Assembly (NCBI GenBank): GCA_023014335.1
Contig: JAECYW010000001.1
Location: 3,720,001 to 3,784,000 of the forward strand
DNA from: Galerina marginata
Taxonomy: Eukaryota; Basidiomycota; Agaricomycetes; Agaricales; Galerinaceae
Length of the DNA stretch: 64,000 bases
Reading direction: 5' to 3'
The position numbers and the translations under genes are program-made. The stretch's first letter is position 1. Each line of letters begins with the position of its first letter. Below the pieces are notes generated by a model, which was given only the letters and a program-made list of their open reading frames with translations, ran no database searches and was not told the DNA's origin. Below are positions 11,934 through 23,395 of the stretch, in pieces.

Positions 11934-12902
11934 ATGGGAAGTTCAGACTTTAATATGCCAGTTTCCGCAGTAGTACTCATGGGTGATATTGGTGTCGGGA
12001 AGGTAAGCGCATTGCCGTCCGAAGATAAGTATTTTTTGACAGCACACGCGCTGATGCAGACATGCCTGCTTATAGCATACACGACCAACAGATTTCCAGT
12101 ACGTTTTCGCTGATTTTGTTCAAATTTCCCAGTGACATCAACGTCCTAACTTTTACAGGATTATGGCCCAACTGGTGCTCGATACTTCATGTTAACCCAC
12201 CCAAAGCCTAACGTATTTGACTCCTAGTATTTGGCAGCTACGCAGAATCACATGTCGTGGACGGGAAATGCGTTAACCTCCAACTCTGGGATAACACTGC
12301 CAGACCCCAAGATGATCGACTACGGCCCCTAGCTTACCCAGGAACGGATGTATACGTTATTTGCTTCTCAATAGCAAACCCCAGCAGCTACGAGAGCGTC
12401 AGGACAAAGGTATGAAGATTCTATTGGCGTTCTCAAAATGGGCTTTACGAGTTTACCGGAAAGTGCAGTGGTACCCAGAGAAAATTCACTACGGACCGTC
12501 ATCAGCTGCAGTCATTGTGGTTGGGTTAAAATCCGACTTGCGAGACGATCCGGAGACAAGAGAGAGACTATTTAACTGGTACGTTGGTGAGCCCGTTATT
12601 TTGGATTTAATCTCGAACTAAAAATGACTTCCTTTCTCGAAACCTCCGAAAAGTCGGACGGCGCCGATAACCTACCAGCAAGGTATCGCGATGTGCAAAG
12701 ACATCGGAGCCGCGATGTACCTTGAATGTTCTGCTCTTACAGGGGTCGGCCTGCGGTCTGTCTTTGAGGAGGCAATGCGGGTGGTTGGTGAGTCTTATGG
12801 CTTTATATCGCCGACGGAACTGCATCAAACTACGGCTCATGGCATTCAGTCAATTCCCCTGATAGGAAGGAGAAAGGCGGTGGAAAGTGCATTATTACTT
12901 GA
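11934..12902 (+). CDS. Rho-family small GTPase, copy 2, with broken G3 motif
   Basis: Seven exons are inferred: 11934-12002, 12060-12098, 12159-12174, 12228-12409, 12469-12578, 12654-12787 and 12850-12902, about 200 aa. Intron positions match the other two copies except that the first intron is absent, giving a longer N-terminus ([11 protein letters not shown]). The P-loop is GDIGVGKT, switch I keeps PTV, G5 is ECSAL and the tail ends in CAAX box CIIT. Two changes matter. The Ras Gly12 equivalent is Ile. The G3 block DTAGQ is replaced by DNTAR ([15 protein letters not shown]), which removes the conserved Gly and the catalytic Gln. G4 is LKSD where TKLD or NKLD is usual, so the Asp is kept. 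Hydrolysis is expected to be weak or absent, but the frame is intact from start to CAAX box, so the gene is probably functional and not a pseudogene. Confidence 0.85.
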
Positions 12903-13317
12903 TGGAAGTGGTTCCCTCTAGGACACGCAGGTCCTCAACATCGGAAGAGTAAGCATATCAAAATATCAACATATATTATCGCATGGCAGTGAATTGTTTG
13001 AACTGCTTGAACAGGTCTTGGACTGCGAAGTGAAGTGTGAGGCGAGAATTACTTTCCGAATAAATATCGTATCCCGACCAAAACCCTTTCCCCGTGAGAT
13101 ATTATCGACTTTCAGGTGATTATAATTATAACAGCTTGGCTTACACTTCAAGTTGGACATGCGACGTACGATTGTTTGTCCTGTAATTTTCTCTACCTCA
13201 CGACCAAGCTCCCACGTAACACAGCCTTCCGCTTTAGGTGGGCTGTTTATAACTCGCGACAGACAAACGATTCTTACCCCAATGCTTCAACTGCGGCTCC
13301 TCAGGACAGTATATACA
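12903..13317. other. Spacer between Rho copies 2 and 3
   Basis: No gene was seen. It contains the presumed promoter of copy 3. Confidence 0.4.
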
Positions 13318-14298
13318 ATGGAGTCTATTAAATGTCAGTTTTAAATTTATACCCTAAGAATGGCGCTAACCGATCATCAACAGTGGTCGTCGTCGGAGAC
13401 GATGGTGTTGGGAAGGTAAATGGTATTTCTCTAGATATCCTCGTGCCTTAACAAAAAATCATCGAACCCAGACGTGTCTCTATATATCCTACACAACCAA
13501 ATTATTTCCGGTAAGCATATTCTTCCGCTGCTGCGTTAATATCCCCTCTTCTTGAACATCTTCTCCCAGACGAGTTATATCCCAACTGGTGCGCCTTATA
13601 AAGGACTCGTATGCAAATCGGTTTGAGATAACATGACTGCTCATTCATCAGTATTCGACAGCTACGCAGAAACCAGATACCTCGATGAGAAGTCCTACAG
13701 CATGGGTTTATTCGATACAGTAGGATCCGTCGGATACGACCGCCTTCGACCATTGTCATATCCACAAACAGACGTATTCCTCATATGTTTCTCTGTTGCC
13801 AACCACGAGAGCTATGATAATGTGAGATTAAAGGTGGGTTACTTTCGTGCATTATACAGGCCGACAATTGACTCGCAAATTGCTCGCGAAAGTGGTACCC
13901 TGAGATATCTCATCACAGTTCGACCACAATATTGCTTGTTGGAACAAAGGTCGATCTACGGAACGATCCAGATACCATTGAGAAGCTATATAACCGGTAC
14001 GTTCTGTGGTTATGATACAGGGAAGCAGATATCAATCCGACCTTTCTCGCTTCCCAGGCGTGTGGAACCCATACAGTACCAGCAAGGAGTAGCCATGTGC
14101 AAAGACATTGGGGCAGCAATGTATCTAGAATGCTCTGCTCTGACGCGTCAAGGATTGGACGAAGTCTTTGAGCAGGCGTTTCTGGCTGGTGGTCAGTTTT
14201 TGTCACCTGGCTATCATGGATAAATCTGAACGTCCTACTCAGTTTCAGTCATTCGATCGATTCCTAGAAATTGCGGAAGAAAATGTGTCGTTGTGTAA
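13318..14298 (+). CDS. Rho-family small GTPase, copy 3, Rnd-like substitutions
   Basis: Eight exons are inferred: 13318-13333, 13384-13415, 13472-13510, 13570-13588, 13652-13833, 13893-13996, 14058-14188 and 14243-14298, about 192 aa. Motifs in order are P-loop GDDGVGKT, switch I IPTV, G3 [19 protein letters not shown]4 TKVD, G5 ECSAL and CAAX box CVVV. The Ras Gly12 equivalent is Asp and the catalytic Gln is Ser. Loss of Gly at this place together with Gln-to-Ser is also seen in animal Rnd proteins, which stay GTP-bound. The 16-base first exon (MESIK) and its gtcagt donor are shared with copy 1. It lies head-to-tail with copy 2 at a distance of about 415 bases. Confidence 0.87.
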
Positions 14299-14652
14299 CT
14301 TGGGGAAATGTGAATTATGGATTTTAATGACCGCGCAGGTCGAAATCCTGCAAGACAGAGGACAGGCGAAAGTAGGTGTACGTTTGACATGTACATACAG
14401 GCGGTACAGCGGGCGCCTATGTCGTCGAGAAGTAGCCCAGGGCGATGATGAGCCGAGAGTTGCGCCCTTGAGTCCTTTTCCCTCAGTAAGTGACTGGATG
14501 CCTGTTTGAGGAGGCCAGCTACCCCTGACCGGCGTCGCCGGCCCATCCGGCTAAATTTCCCGGTTGATTCCGAATCTGGAGGCGAACTGGGACCACTTCC
14601 TCATCCAGCCAACATCCATCGCTCATCTTTGTTCTGCAGAAACCGCCAAGAT
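14299..14652. other. Promoter region of the first F-box gene
   Basis: The open frame of the F-box gene extends upstream to 14506 only through a non-ATG start. I see no separate gene here. Confidence 0.4.
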
Positions 14653-16176
14653 ATGTCCTGCATACACGAAACTCGCTCGTTAATTTCCGAACTTGATTCT
14701 GACATACTTTGGTACATTTTCTCCTTAAATGCCGACATGGAACTCGAATCGGAAGAGAGTGACCCAGCGCTTCATACATTTCGAAAAACCTCCCAGGTCT
14801 GTCGTCTATGGAGAGAGATCGCTCTTGGATCTTCACCACTATGGGGAAGAGTCGTTAATATGGCTGCCTTAACTCGTGAGGGGGATTGGAGGGACGAGGT
14901 TATCAGAAGGACCGGATCTTCCTGGCTCTGGGTAAAAGCGGCGGGCTACACGCTTCACCGTACCGAACACTTCGTAAAGTCGTTATTGGCCGAGAATTGG
15001 GACCGCCTACGAAGCCTTCAGCTCCATTTCAGCCGGGACTGCACTTCAATGGACGATGAAACCTGGCGTTCCGTACTGTGCCGCCCTGCGACCATCCTGG
15101 AAACCTTCAAGCTCACCTTCTATCACGCCCAGCCCCCCTTTTTTTCCGCCGCTGATTTTTCCATTTTTGCCAATCATGCACCAGCATTGCGGAAAATATC
15201 TGTCATCGGTATTGCCTGGAACGTTAAAGCTCCCTGGACTTCGACTCTTCGTCACTTAGCCTTGAATTCGTCCATCCCCGTATTCGAAATTCTGCTGTCT
15301 CTCCTATCCATTCCATTGCCATTTCTCGAGACTCTCGAACTTTTGGATAGCACTTGGGACGCGTTACAATCCAACATCACACGGTCCCTTCGCGCTGCTT
15401 CCTTTCCACGATTGCAGCGCATCAAGCTTCATCCGAAGCAGGAAATCGAAATCATTCTATCCCTCCTGGCACATATAACGCCGGCTGCTGGCTGTGCAAT
15501 CGATCTCTATAGTGCGCATGCCCTTGTGGATAACGCTGTCATAGACCTTCTACTGGATGTTCTTCCTAAGTATCTGGGGTACACCCCCTCAGATCCAGCT
15601 TCCTTGGACGTCTCCTTGACATGGGACTGTATCGACTTCGCGTGTTCTAACCGCATTCAAAGCTATGACTTCCGGTTCGGCTTCGACTGGAGTTTGGGTT
15701 TGCCTAATCACAGCATTTCGACCTTCCTATCATGCTTCAAAGTGTTTCAATTCGACAAAATAACCTCGCTCTCCCTTCATTTACGGCCGGAGTCAGAAAA
15801 TTCGGATTTATTTATCGAAAATTTCATCCTGTCCATGCCGTCGGTCGAGCAGTTGGAAGGGTCCCCTGAACTCTTTCGCTATCTAGAATTTTCGCCAAAG
15901 GAACACAAACAAATCCCATTTCCAAAGCTCAAGACGATCAAGATATATGATGACGGATCCGAAATTTCGATAATCGACGGTTTTTTGCAATCGAGATTCG
16001 CAAATGGCCTGCCAATATGCGACCTCGCGCTTGTGAAATATGGATTCATTAAGGATAGTTCTTTTCTCGAGAAGTTCAACGGTCTAACAGTCCGGCATCT
16101 GAATCGCTTAGGAGTCACATATAGAGAGTACATTTGTGGAGATCATGCAGACCGTGATCTTGTCTACTCGACTTAA
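14653..16176 (+). CDS. F-box/leucine-rich-repeat-like protein
   Basis: A single exon of about 507 codons. The ATG at 14653 was chosen because the frame upstream lacks another Met. An F-box lies near residues 15-65: 'LDSDILWYIFSLNADMELES', then 'SQVCRLWREIALGSSPLWGRVV'. It is followed by degenerate leucine-rich segments such as 'LRSLQLHF', 'LRHLALNS' and 'LETLELLD'. F-box proteins recruit targets to SCF ubiquitin ligases through Skp1, with the C-terminal repeat part choosing the target. It is clearly paralogous to the F-box pseudogene at 56.9-59.5 kb, sharing 'DILWYIF', 'NEVIRRTG'-like and 'CRPA-ILE' blocks. It converges on the - strand gene at 16.5 kb. Confidence 0.85.
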   Translation: MSCIHETRSLISELDSDILWYIFSLNADMELESEESDPALHTFRKTSQVCRLWREIALGSSPLWGRVVNMAALTREGDWRDEVIRRTGSSWLWVKAAGYTLHRTEHFVKSLLAENWDRLRSLQLHFSRDCTSMDDETWRSVLCRPATILETFKLTFYHAQPPFFSAADFSIFANHAPALRKISVIGIAWNVKAPWTSTLRHLALNSSIPVFEILLSLLSIPLPFLETLELLDSTWDALQSNITRSLRAASFPRLQRIKLHPKQEIEIILSLLAHITPAAGCAIDLYSAHALVDNAVIDLLLDVLPKYLGYTPSDPASLDVSLTWDCIDFACSNRIQSYDFRFGFDWSLGLPNHSISTFLSCFKVFQFDKITSLSLHLRPESENSDLFIENFILSMPSVEQLEGSPELFRYLEFSPKEHKQIPFPKLKTIKIYDDGSEISIIDGFLQSRFANGLPICDLALVKYGFIKDSSFLEKFNGLTVRHLNRLGVTYREYICGDHADRDLVYST

Positions 16177-16516
16177 CTCTGTAAATGCACTTTGGGGAAG
16201 AAAATTGATATTTTTGTGGAGTGCGGAACTTGTGTCTTTTATTGTATGTAGACCTCGTTATACACTTCGGACGACGACGGTTTTCAGCTTGTATACAACC
16301 AATGCAATGCCGGCCAAATCAACAGCCTAAGCCACATCAATTATCAGGTTTTCGCTCTTTGTTTGGAAGGTCTCTTCATGGAAACTTGTGAAAACAATCT
16401 CGTTGGATGACGCCCTTGCCGCCAGGAAAGCAAACACCCAAGTAGCGCCATCTTTTTTCCTGTTTTTCAAAAGTAAACCCTGGGCAAGCGGGCAAGCGGT
16501 TAGTACCCTCATAATA
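16177..16516. other. Short region between convergent genes
   Basis: A 99-aa - strand frame at 16327-16626 includes 'DGATWVFAFLAA', faintly like the membrane part of DUF6533-type proteins. It overlaps the 3' exon of the neighbouring gene in another frame, so it is at best a remnant. Confidence 0.3.
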
Positions 16517-18606
16517 TTAAGAACAACCAAGTCCACGTACGCCGCCGTTAACTTGTGCGGCCACAATATATGCGCCGTTAGCCTGTTAGATAGTATATTA
16601 GTATTAAAATCTGACAAGGAAACCAAGAAAGAGTACGCACGTGGATACTGATTTCAAATTCGTCATGCACGTTTACTGTAGCAGGTTTCTTGATAACTTC
16701 CGGCTTGTCAAAAGCACCGGGTGAAACGCCCTTTGGATCACCTCCGGGCTGTATGAAGTCGTTGATAAACTTAGCCACCCATTCAACCGTCAGATCACTC
16801 TGAGGGGTTGGAACACGAAATACTTCGACCAAGAGGTTCTCATAATACCAAAGTTCGACGGTGTCGCCACTTGTACCAACGGTATGACAGCATCCCTTGT
16901 GTTGATCTTCAGTCGGTGATTTGAAAACTTTTCCAGCGTCAACCGAACTCATTATGCGGGCGCAGTACACTTGCTGCGCAATTTCCGGACTGGGAAGAAT
17001 TCGGAAGATGACGCGGACGCTCTTGTACGTCCATTGAGTTATGGCTCCGCCAGGTCCTACTTTGACGTTGGTCTCTCCTGGCTTTGGCTTTCCCTCCGTA
17101 AGAACCATCTCTGGTGTTTCCTCTGACTGAGAGGGGAATTCTTTCGATGCCTCGACGGTGAGGGAGGCTAAAAGGCTCCTCAGGTCGACGGGTTTCTTAT
17201 CCGGAGTCTGTGGAAGGTTTTTGAGTTTGGAGACATCGTTAATCGTGTTCTCGAGTTCTTTCTTGTCCTTTGCGACGCTGGCCCAGAAATTCCCAGCCCA
17301 TTTATCTGTCTTCCAACTGTGAGTCTTGGAACTGATAGGAAAGTCGGATGTCATTGGCAATCCAAAACGAGAGTCGTCCCCTTTATGGAGGTCTTCCACC
17401 GTTCCAGGACGATGCCCATTTCCCGGTTCGTTATCCAAAGTGGTTTCGTGGTCGATTGCGTTCTTGACGTATTCTGGCAAAGTATAATCAGCGGCAACGG
17501 GTCCAGCACACGCGTCAACGGCCTTGTCAATACCACCGATCTCCACAGAAGCAAATGAATGGTTCGAAAAACCATGCCGCTCGATATCATTTTGAGGGAG
17601 CATTTTCTTTGACACAGCGACATTCCAGCCGTAGGTATTGTTGACTGTACCCCATCCAAAGAGACTAATCCCTTCAGTCCTCAAACGCCCGAAACGGTGA
17701 AGATGTTGCCATCGAAGACGATCGAATGGAATTCCGAGAGACAACGTCACAATTGCAAGGCCTGCTTGATCGTAACAGTTTGCAAGACCCCAGGGACTGG
17801 TCGCTTTTCGATGTGATAACCACGTGTCAAGCGCGAAGTCGGAACCGAGGGCCGAACTGAAAGATGAGGCGAGATCGACTGTATCGTAGCGGAAGGTGTG
17901 GATTGGTTCGTTCTCGCTTCCAGACTCGTTTATATCCCCGTTCTCAGGTGCTGAATTGAAACATCTGAATTCGGTGTGAAGTCAGTCGGGGCATAGTCCT
18001 TAAAAACCATTCACCGACTTACTTGTGTACGGCCCATTTGATCCAATCGTGCTCGGTCTTGACGCCGTACCTCAAGGTTGGTAGCACCATAACCTTGAGG
18101 AAATCTTGCGGAATACCCGACGAGAGGAATGCATTGAACTGCGTTGGCGTCAGGGCATATAGTTCAACCGGCGTCTCTCCCAATGGAACTTTCTCGCCGC
18201 TCTGGGTTTCCACGTCCCATTTGAGAGATCCATGAATACCCCATGGAGCACCGATGTCGAATGAAAAGGCGATGGGAACATTTATTTCGCCCGTTCCGTT
18301 GTAGGGAAATGTGAACTTCGCCGAACTGCTGGCATTTAAACCAGTGGATGGAAGGAACTCTGCAAGCAGAGTTAATTCTTGTTGGGGACAATCACTGAGA
18401 GTCGCTTGAAGAATGAGCTCCAACGATTCGTTCTTGGCGAATGTCGCAGGCGTCACAGCTTTCGAATTCCAGATAGTGAGGTTCCTGGTAACATAGGAAG
18501 CAGGGATAGGGCCATATGTGACTCGTACTGGAGCGAGCGGGTTTGAGAGAAGGACAGAAGAAATAGTTCCTTGAACCATGGTGGGTTGCGTAGCGCTAAT
18601 TATCAT
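16517..18606 (-). CDS. Protein with transglutaminase-like Cys-His-Asp triad
   Basis: Three exons are inferred: 18606-18023, 17964-16641 and 16582-16517, about 657 aa, in phase throughout. The N-terminal third resembles a beta-sandwich ('VRVTYGPIPASYVTRNLTIW', 'ESLELILQATLSDCP'). The central part has the order expected for a transglutaminase-like or papain-like fold: Cys in 'WGLANCYDQAGLA' (about residue 257), His in 'FSNHSFASVE' and Asp in 'KAVDACAGP'. A glycine-rich beta region follows, then the C-terminus 'GGVRGLGCS'. No signal peptide is evident. Transglutaminase-like enzymes cleave or form amide bonds. Which reaction, if any, occurs here cannot be said, and the family call is inference from the triad spacing. 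A second Met nine codons downstream is an alternative start. Confidence 0.65.
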
Positions 18607-21600
18607 ATGGTCGAAGTATCAGGCCTTTATACTTATTCTCCGAGTCGTAAATAGGCACAAGTCATTTCGAATTCCATTCAGAACAATTTCAAAACCCTAG
18701 CGGCTATTGTTTCATCGCATAAGGTTCATGCACGATGGCTCGAATCTTGTCCTAGGGCACGTTTACGGGGGAGAAACGACTCCGATGTCACTAACTGGAA
18801 TACAATACCTCGTTCTGTCTACCAGTAGAATCAGTTCCTGATTAGGACAGCTGTCATTTAACCTGCGTCTCTCTACCTCCGGCATTCGAAATTTTGAATA
18901 GGGGAGAGGCCTGTGTCAGTGATTTCCTTTCCTAAGAAAATGTAGGAACGCAGGAAGAGTTTCCTTTCAAAATTTGGGATTACTTCTATTGAAAAGTAAC
19001 CACATTAAAATACAAGGTGGTCATACAAATATCATTGACGCCCTAGTTTGCCGATGAACACGCCATGGTACCTGAATGCGAGAAACGATATACCCCTCAT
19101 CGCATGCATCCATCTACATACGAGTAAGCTCCATCACAATGGGCTGTACTCTACCTGTTTTTGACAAGTTGATTGATCATGAGGTCGCTGGGAATATAAA
19201 CCTTCGACCATGGCCCTTACGCCAATTACTCCACAGGTGAGATTCAAGCCCTGAGCTGAAAATAACAACATTTGGGCCAGAATAGCTCTGGACAGAGGAC
19301 ATCGGTAATAACTAAACGCCGGGCAATATTTCCAAGTTTAAACAGCGGAAGGGTTGAACGTGTGATCCTGCGCAACAGGTATTTAAATAGTTCAAGGTAA
19401 ATACTCATAATCCGTATACCTGGAAGGGAGTTATTTGGACACGGGAAGGCGCTGCTCAAGCCTGTGACGACTACATAAAGATTAGTGGGATGAAAGATGG
19501 ACGTCGATGGACCTTTGTCTAATTCCTATTAATGTAGTACTCCACCTTTGGCGCACATTTCTATTGGTTTCTTGAAGTAATCGAGCCGTAGTTTGGCATG
19601 CCCATAAGGTGTCTCCCTTAGCTCAGCGTGACACTGAACAGCCTGCTCTGGGTAGGTCCGATTACACTATCCCGACGCAACCTCACGCTTATGAACCATG
19701 GGTTTACCATGCTCCTTTTCCGAGAGGTTCAAGATATCTGAATTCTGAATTGCTTTACGAGCTTACAGAAATCATACAGACGCGAATATTTCCTACTCAA
19801 ACTAGCTCAGTTACGAGTATCTGTGATGTTTGTTCCTTTGTTCTGAGGCTCCAGCGGGCGTTTATGCGCGCGGCTAATGAACGTTAATGAACACGCTATA
19901 CGAGCCGGCAAACCCGGAGACCCAAATTTAGATTTGCTTCCGCACTTCTATTTTTGGCGCACTTTGTGACTTTCCTTTCCTGGTCGTTCGTTTCAACCAC
20001 GACTCACTCTCTCGGGAGTCCCTCCAGCCGCTTCCACCTTCCTCCGCCGTTCTACAACCCTCATTTGACATGGACTAAACAATGCCCAGCACCGTTGCGT
20101 GTGCCCTCCCCTCTTTAGAGGGATGTGGGCCGGAAGTCGAGGGTTTTTGGGTGGTGGTGGGGTGAATACACCAGGTACCTCGCGAAAACGACCCTACAGT
20201 GTAGCTAACCCACATCCCAGCGCCAGTGAGCATATCGCTACCCCATGGCGTTGTGCGTTTTCTGCCACGTCATAGCAAGGACACCCGCATAGTGAACCAT
20301 CTGCGAGGTTCGTCGACAGTGACTCACGCCAGGTGTCGATACACCACCGCTGCAGGGGTCGTTGCGACCCACGATATCGTTACGGAGTCTATCTCGAGCT
20401 TAACCCACCATCGCTTCGAAAAGGCTCCCCCGCCCAAGGCCGCCCCTTGCCACCGACTAGCACCAGTCTCGCCGCCGCCTCCTCCGCCTCAAATGCGAAC
20501 GGGGAGGGCAAGTGTCCGAAAGCTGCGTGGGCTGTCTGAAAGCCCCACTCAGGAGGTGAGTATACCCTAGAATCATGCCTGTTCACGCCGTTAATTTAGT
20601 ATTGCAGGAAACCATGCCTCTCTCTCTGTGGACAAAGGCTACCGTTGCAGTCATGTCCACCCAAATGTCGTAAGCCCCCATTTTTCCTCTTAAAATCATA
20701 AAATCTAATCGATTTCTGCGAGGGTGTACCCTAAACCGGCGCGCACTGTTGATAACCGGTGTTGACCACGCTTGCGGCTTAAATGCTACCTTCCGCCTCC
20801 GACTTCTCTTGCAACCCGTTCATCTCCTTCGCGGGTTCCCCTCGCAGCGCCTGGATTCAAATCTTGCCCGACCACATTCCAAACGAATGTACCATGGGAC
20901 ACTTGACGAGGCCGACGCCACCACCGAGTTGACTTCGGAGACATTAATATTGTCCTTGACCAATGCAAAAGCTTCGAGGATTAAGCGATGGGGGAGCAAG
21001 AAACGGTCCTTTATCTACTCGAGTAGCACGCCCCTCCTTTTCTTCACAAAGTATTTTCTCATTTATTTTTTTCTTTTCTAGCACTGAGTGCACACTCCGT
21101 ACCCGCAAGGTCACGGTCGCAGCAGCAGTAGGTGTTGCAGTGACGTCAATGTCTTCGCCGCCGTTGCTGTGCGCTACGGAGGCGATCAACATCGATGACA
21201 ACAGATACATTTAGTTCACCTATATGTTATCTATGTAATGCTGGCTGCAATCCAGATCTTTGGGCAGGGTTTGACACAAAAATGCCAAAATGACATTTGG
21301 CAGTCGCTTGAAGCATTTAGAAGTCTGAGTAAACATGAACAGAGGAATAAAAATCGTGGGCTATGCTGCGATGCAATGCCCTACAGGCTAAGTAAAAGCA
21401 CTTCAGGGAAGCAATATGATATCTTACAGAGTCCGTCAATTGTGTTTTCCTTTAAGTATGCCTCGGTTACGGTATACATTTCGGACCACGCGCGTCGCGC
21501 GCGTCATCATTATGCACCTACACGTGATGAGAAAAAGATGAACCGATCTCCAATCTCACTCAGCCTTCCTGCGTTGAACTTGCTCTCACTTCCACAGTAC

Positions 21601-21872
21601 TTCGGAATGCGTTCAATGTATACCAGAACTGTCACTATATGTGACACTACCGACGTATCCAAGACGTAGCATCAAAATCCGTCGATCCGCGGACCCGGTA
21701 GAAAAATTTCCCGTTGCTGTCTGTCCATGAGTCTCCTCAAGAGTCTTAACACTGGAATCCTAGCTTATTTTAGGCTACAGCCACATAGCCATCTAAGCAT
21801 GTACGGGCCCATCAACAACTCCACCCGAGAAAGTTCTCTCTCGCTATCTTTCCGAGTTACGACACCACTACA
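18607..21872. other. 3.3-kb region without a confident gene
   Basis: 18.6-19.6 kb is AT-rich intergenic DNA. At 20.2-21.2 kb there are open frames with exon-like composition. One at 20226-20570 (+) encodes a proline-rich stretch 'PVSPPPPPPQMRTGRA' and ends at a gtgagt donor. A frame ending at 21213 (+) could be its last exon after a ctag acceptor near 21080. I could not link them into a complete model, so a spliced proline-rich gene here is possible but unproven. A 143-aa frame at 21238-21669 (+) has no recognisable domain. Confidence 0.35.
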
Positions 21873-23395
21873 ATGACGATCCTTCCCACCTCGTACTCAG
21901 ACCAACATTCCACCGCTTCCCCAGTGCTCTATGGACATTCCGACCCCCATACAAGCCCACTCACGCTCTCGTGGCATCCTAAATTTACGCCATATCGACT
22001 CCTAACCTTAACTACCACGGTCGGGTTCGGCACCTGGAAAACAGTGTCGACACAGGAAGGGAGCACGACCACTTCGACTACTATAGAGTGGGTCACTGGA
22101 ACACTTCTGGCGTTGTTGTAAGTCTTTTTTAATCCATACTCACAGCGCAGCTCAGTCCTTTTGTTAACATGTGGATTGACTACAGATTCTTTAGTGTTAG
22201 CTCGTATGACTCTCGAGAAGACGCCCCGTGGATTCTGCAATGGCTTTTCAAACCCGATTGCATGAACTTCGTATGGATCATTTTAGATTGGTTATCAATT
22301 CCGCGTCCACACTACGTCTCAGATGAGAGGCATGTCTCCCCCGAAGACCGTTCAGAACACCCTCCTATTACCATGTACCGATTTCTCGTTTCTGTGATGG
22401 TCACATCATTCGGTTTATGGAAGGTGATGGTTGGATTTCACGGGGGATCGACCGCGATGACCTGGGTGGATTGGGGGCTCACCGTGCCTATCATGACCTC
22501 GTGAGTATCGCCCATACCTCCGGAACATAGTAAAATTTACCGCCCTCGAGTTTGTATATCCTCGGCCTCTATGAAAACAATCCTTCAGAAGTTGAATCTG
22601 CGTTGTTCAATCCTAACTATTCCTATTCCAGTAAGGTTTCAATCGAATCTTTATTCAATCCCCTATGTCAATTCAAGTTGCGCAGCTAGCTTTTTCGTTG
22701 CTATTCTCCTCCCCATTAAATTCTTATTTTTCTACAGTTACGGGCTTTGGAAAGCAGTGCAGCACTGGAGCATTGAGGCGCACCCAATAAACAATGGATG
22801 GGGCTTAAATGTGGGTCTGAAGTTGTTCATCCTAGAGTCCTTGACTGTGGTACTCGTCGTCACAAGTCTAGCTCTGTGCCTCATATCCCGTTCTATACTG
22901 CGGCGCTTCATAAACTCGATTTGGCGTCTGTTGAAAAAATTCCTACCATCATTCGAGGATACGTCGACGCCGACTGGTTCAACTCGTGAACCTCCTCGAG
23001 GAGATTTTGATAACCACAATATCTCAAGTAAGTTTCTTGTTGTATGGTACGGTTCTCGTTGTCCTTAACCTTTCTGAAAAAAATTAGTTCATCTTGCATT
23101 GCGTATTTTTGTACACATCTTTTTACATGGATTCGGTATTATTGGGGTCATTACAATGGCCATGCTCTCCGGTGGTCTCTTGGACTTCTTTTTGTCATGG
23201 CTTCTTGTTCTTGAGCCTAAAAACAAGCTTCTATATCCACTTATTTACATCGTATACTTCCCCTCTTCTTACCTTTACTTTTTTCTGTTCTGCGCATGGT
23301 TTTACCTAGCAGGGATGGTCGCTTACCATTTGGTTGCTCCATTTTTATTCGAATCACGGCCGCTAGATGAAAGTTTGATTGGATTGGGCAACTGA
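21873..23395 (+). CDS. Multipass membrane protein with threefold internal repeat
   Basis: Four exons are inferred: 21873-22117, 22186-22500, 22738-23027 and 23088-23395, about 385 aa, all junctions in phase with GT-AG introns. The first three exons each carry one related block: 'VGFGTWKTVSTQEG', 'TSFGLWKVMVGFHGG' and 'SYGLWKAVQHW'. Each block is followed by 10-25 residues and then a hydrophobic segment; in the third block this is 'LTVVLVVTSLALCLI'. The last exon is strongly hydrophobic ('IIGVITMAMLSGGLLDFFL', 'YIVYFPSSYLYFFLFCAWF') with two or three more helices. I do not recognise the family. It probably sits in an internal membrane or the plasma membrane. Confidence 0.7.

Noticed and set aside
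20850..20875. GGATTCAAATC, resembling a tRNA T-loop
   Set aside because: No matching acceptor or anticodon stem was found around it.
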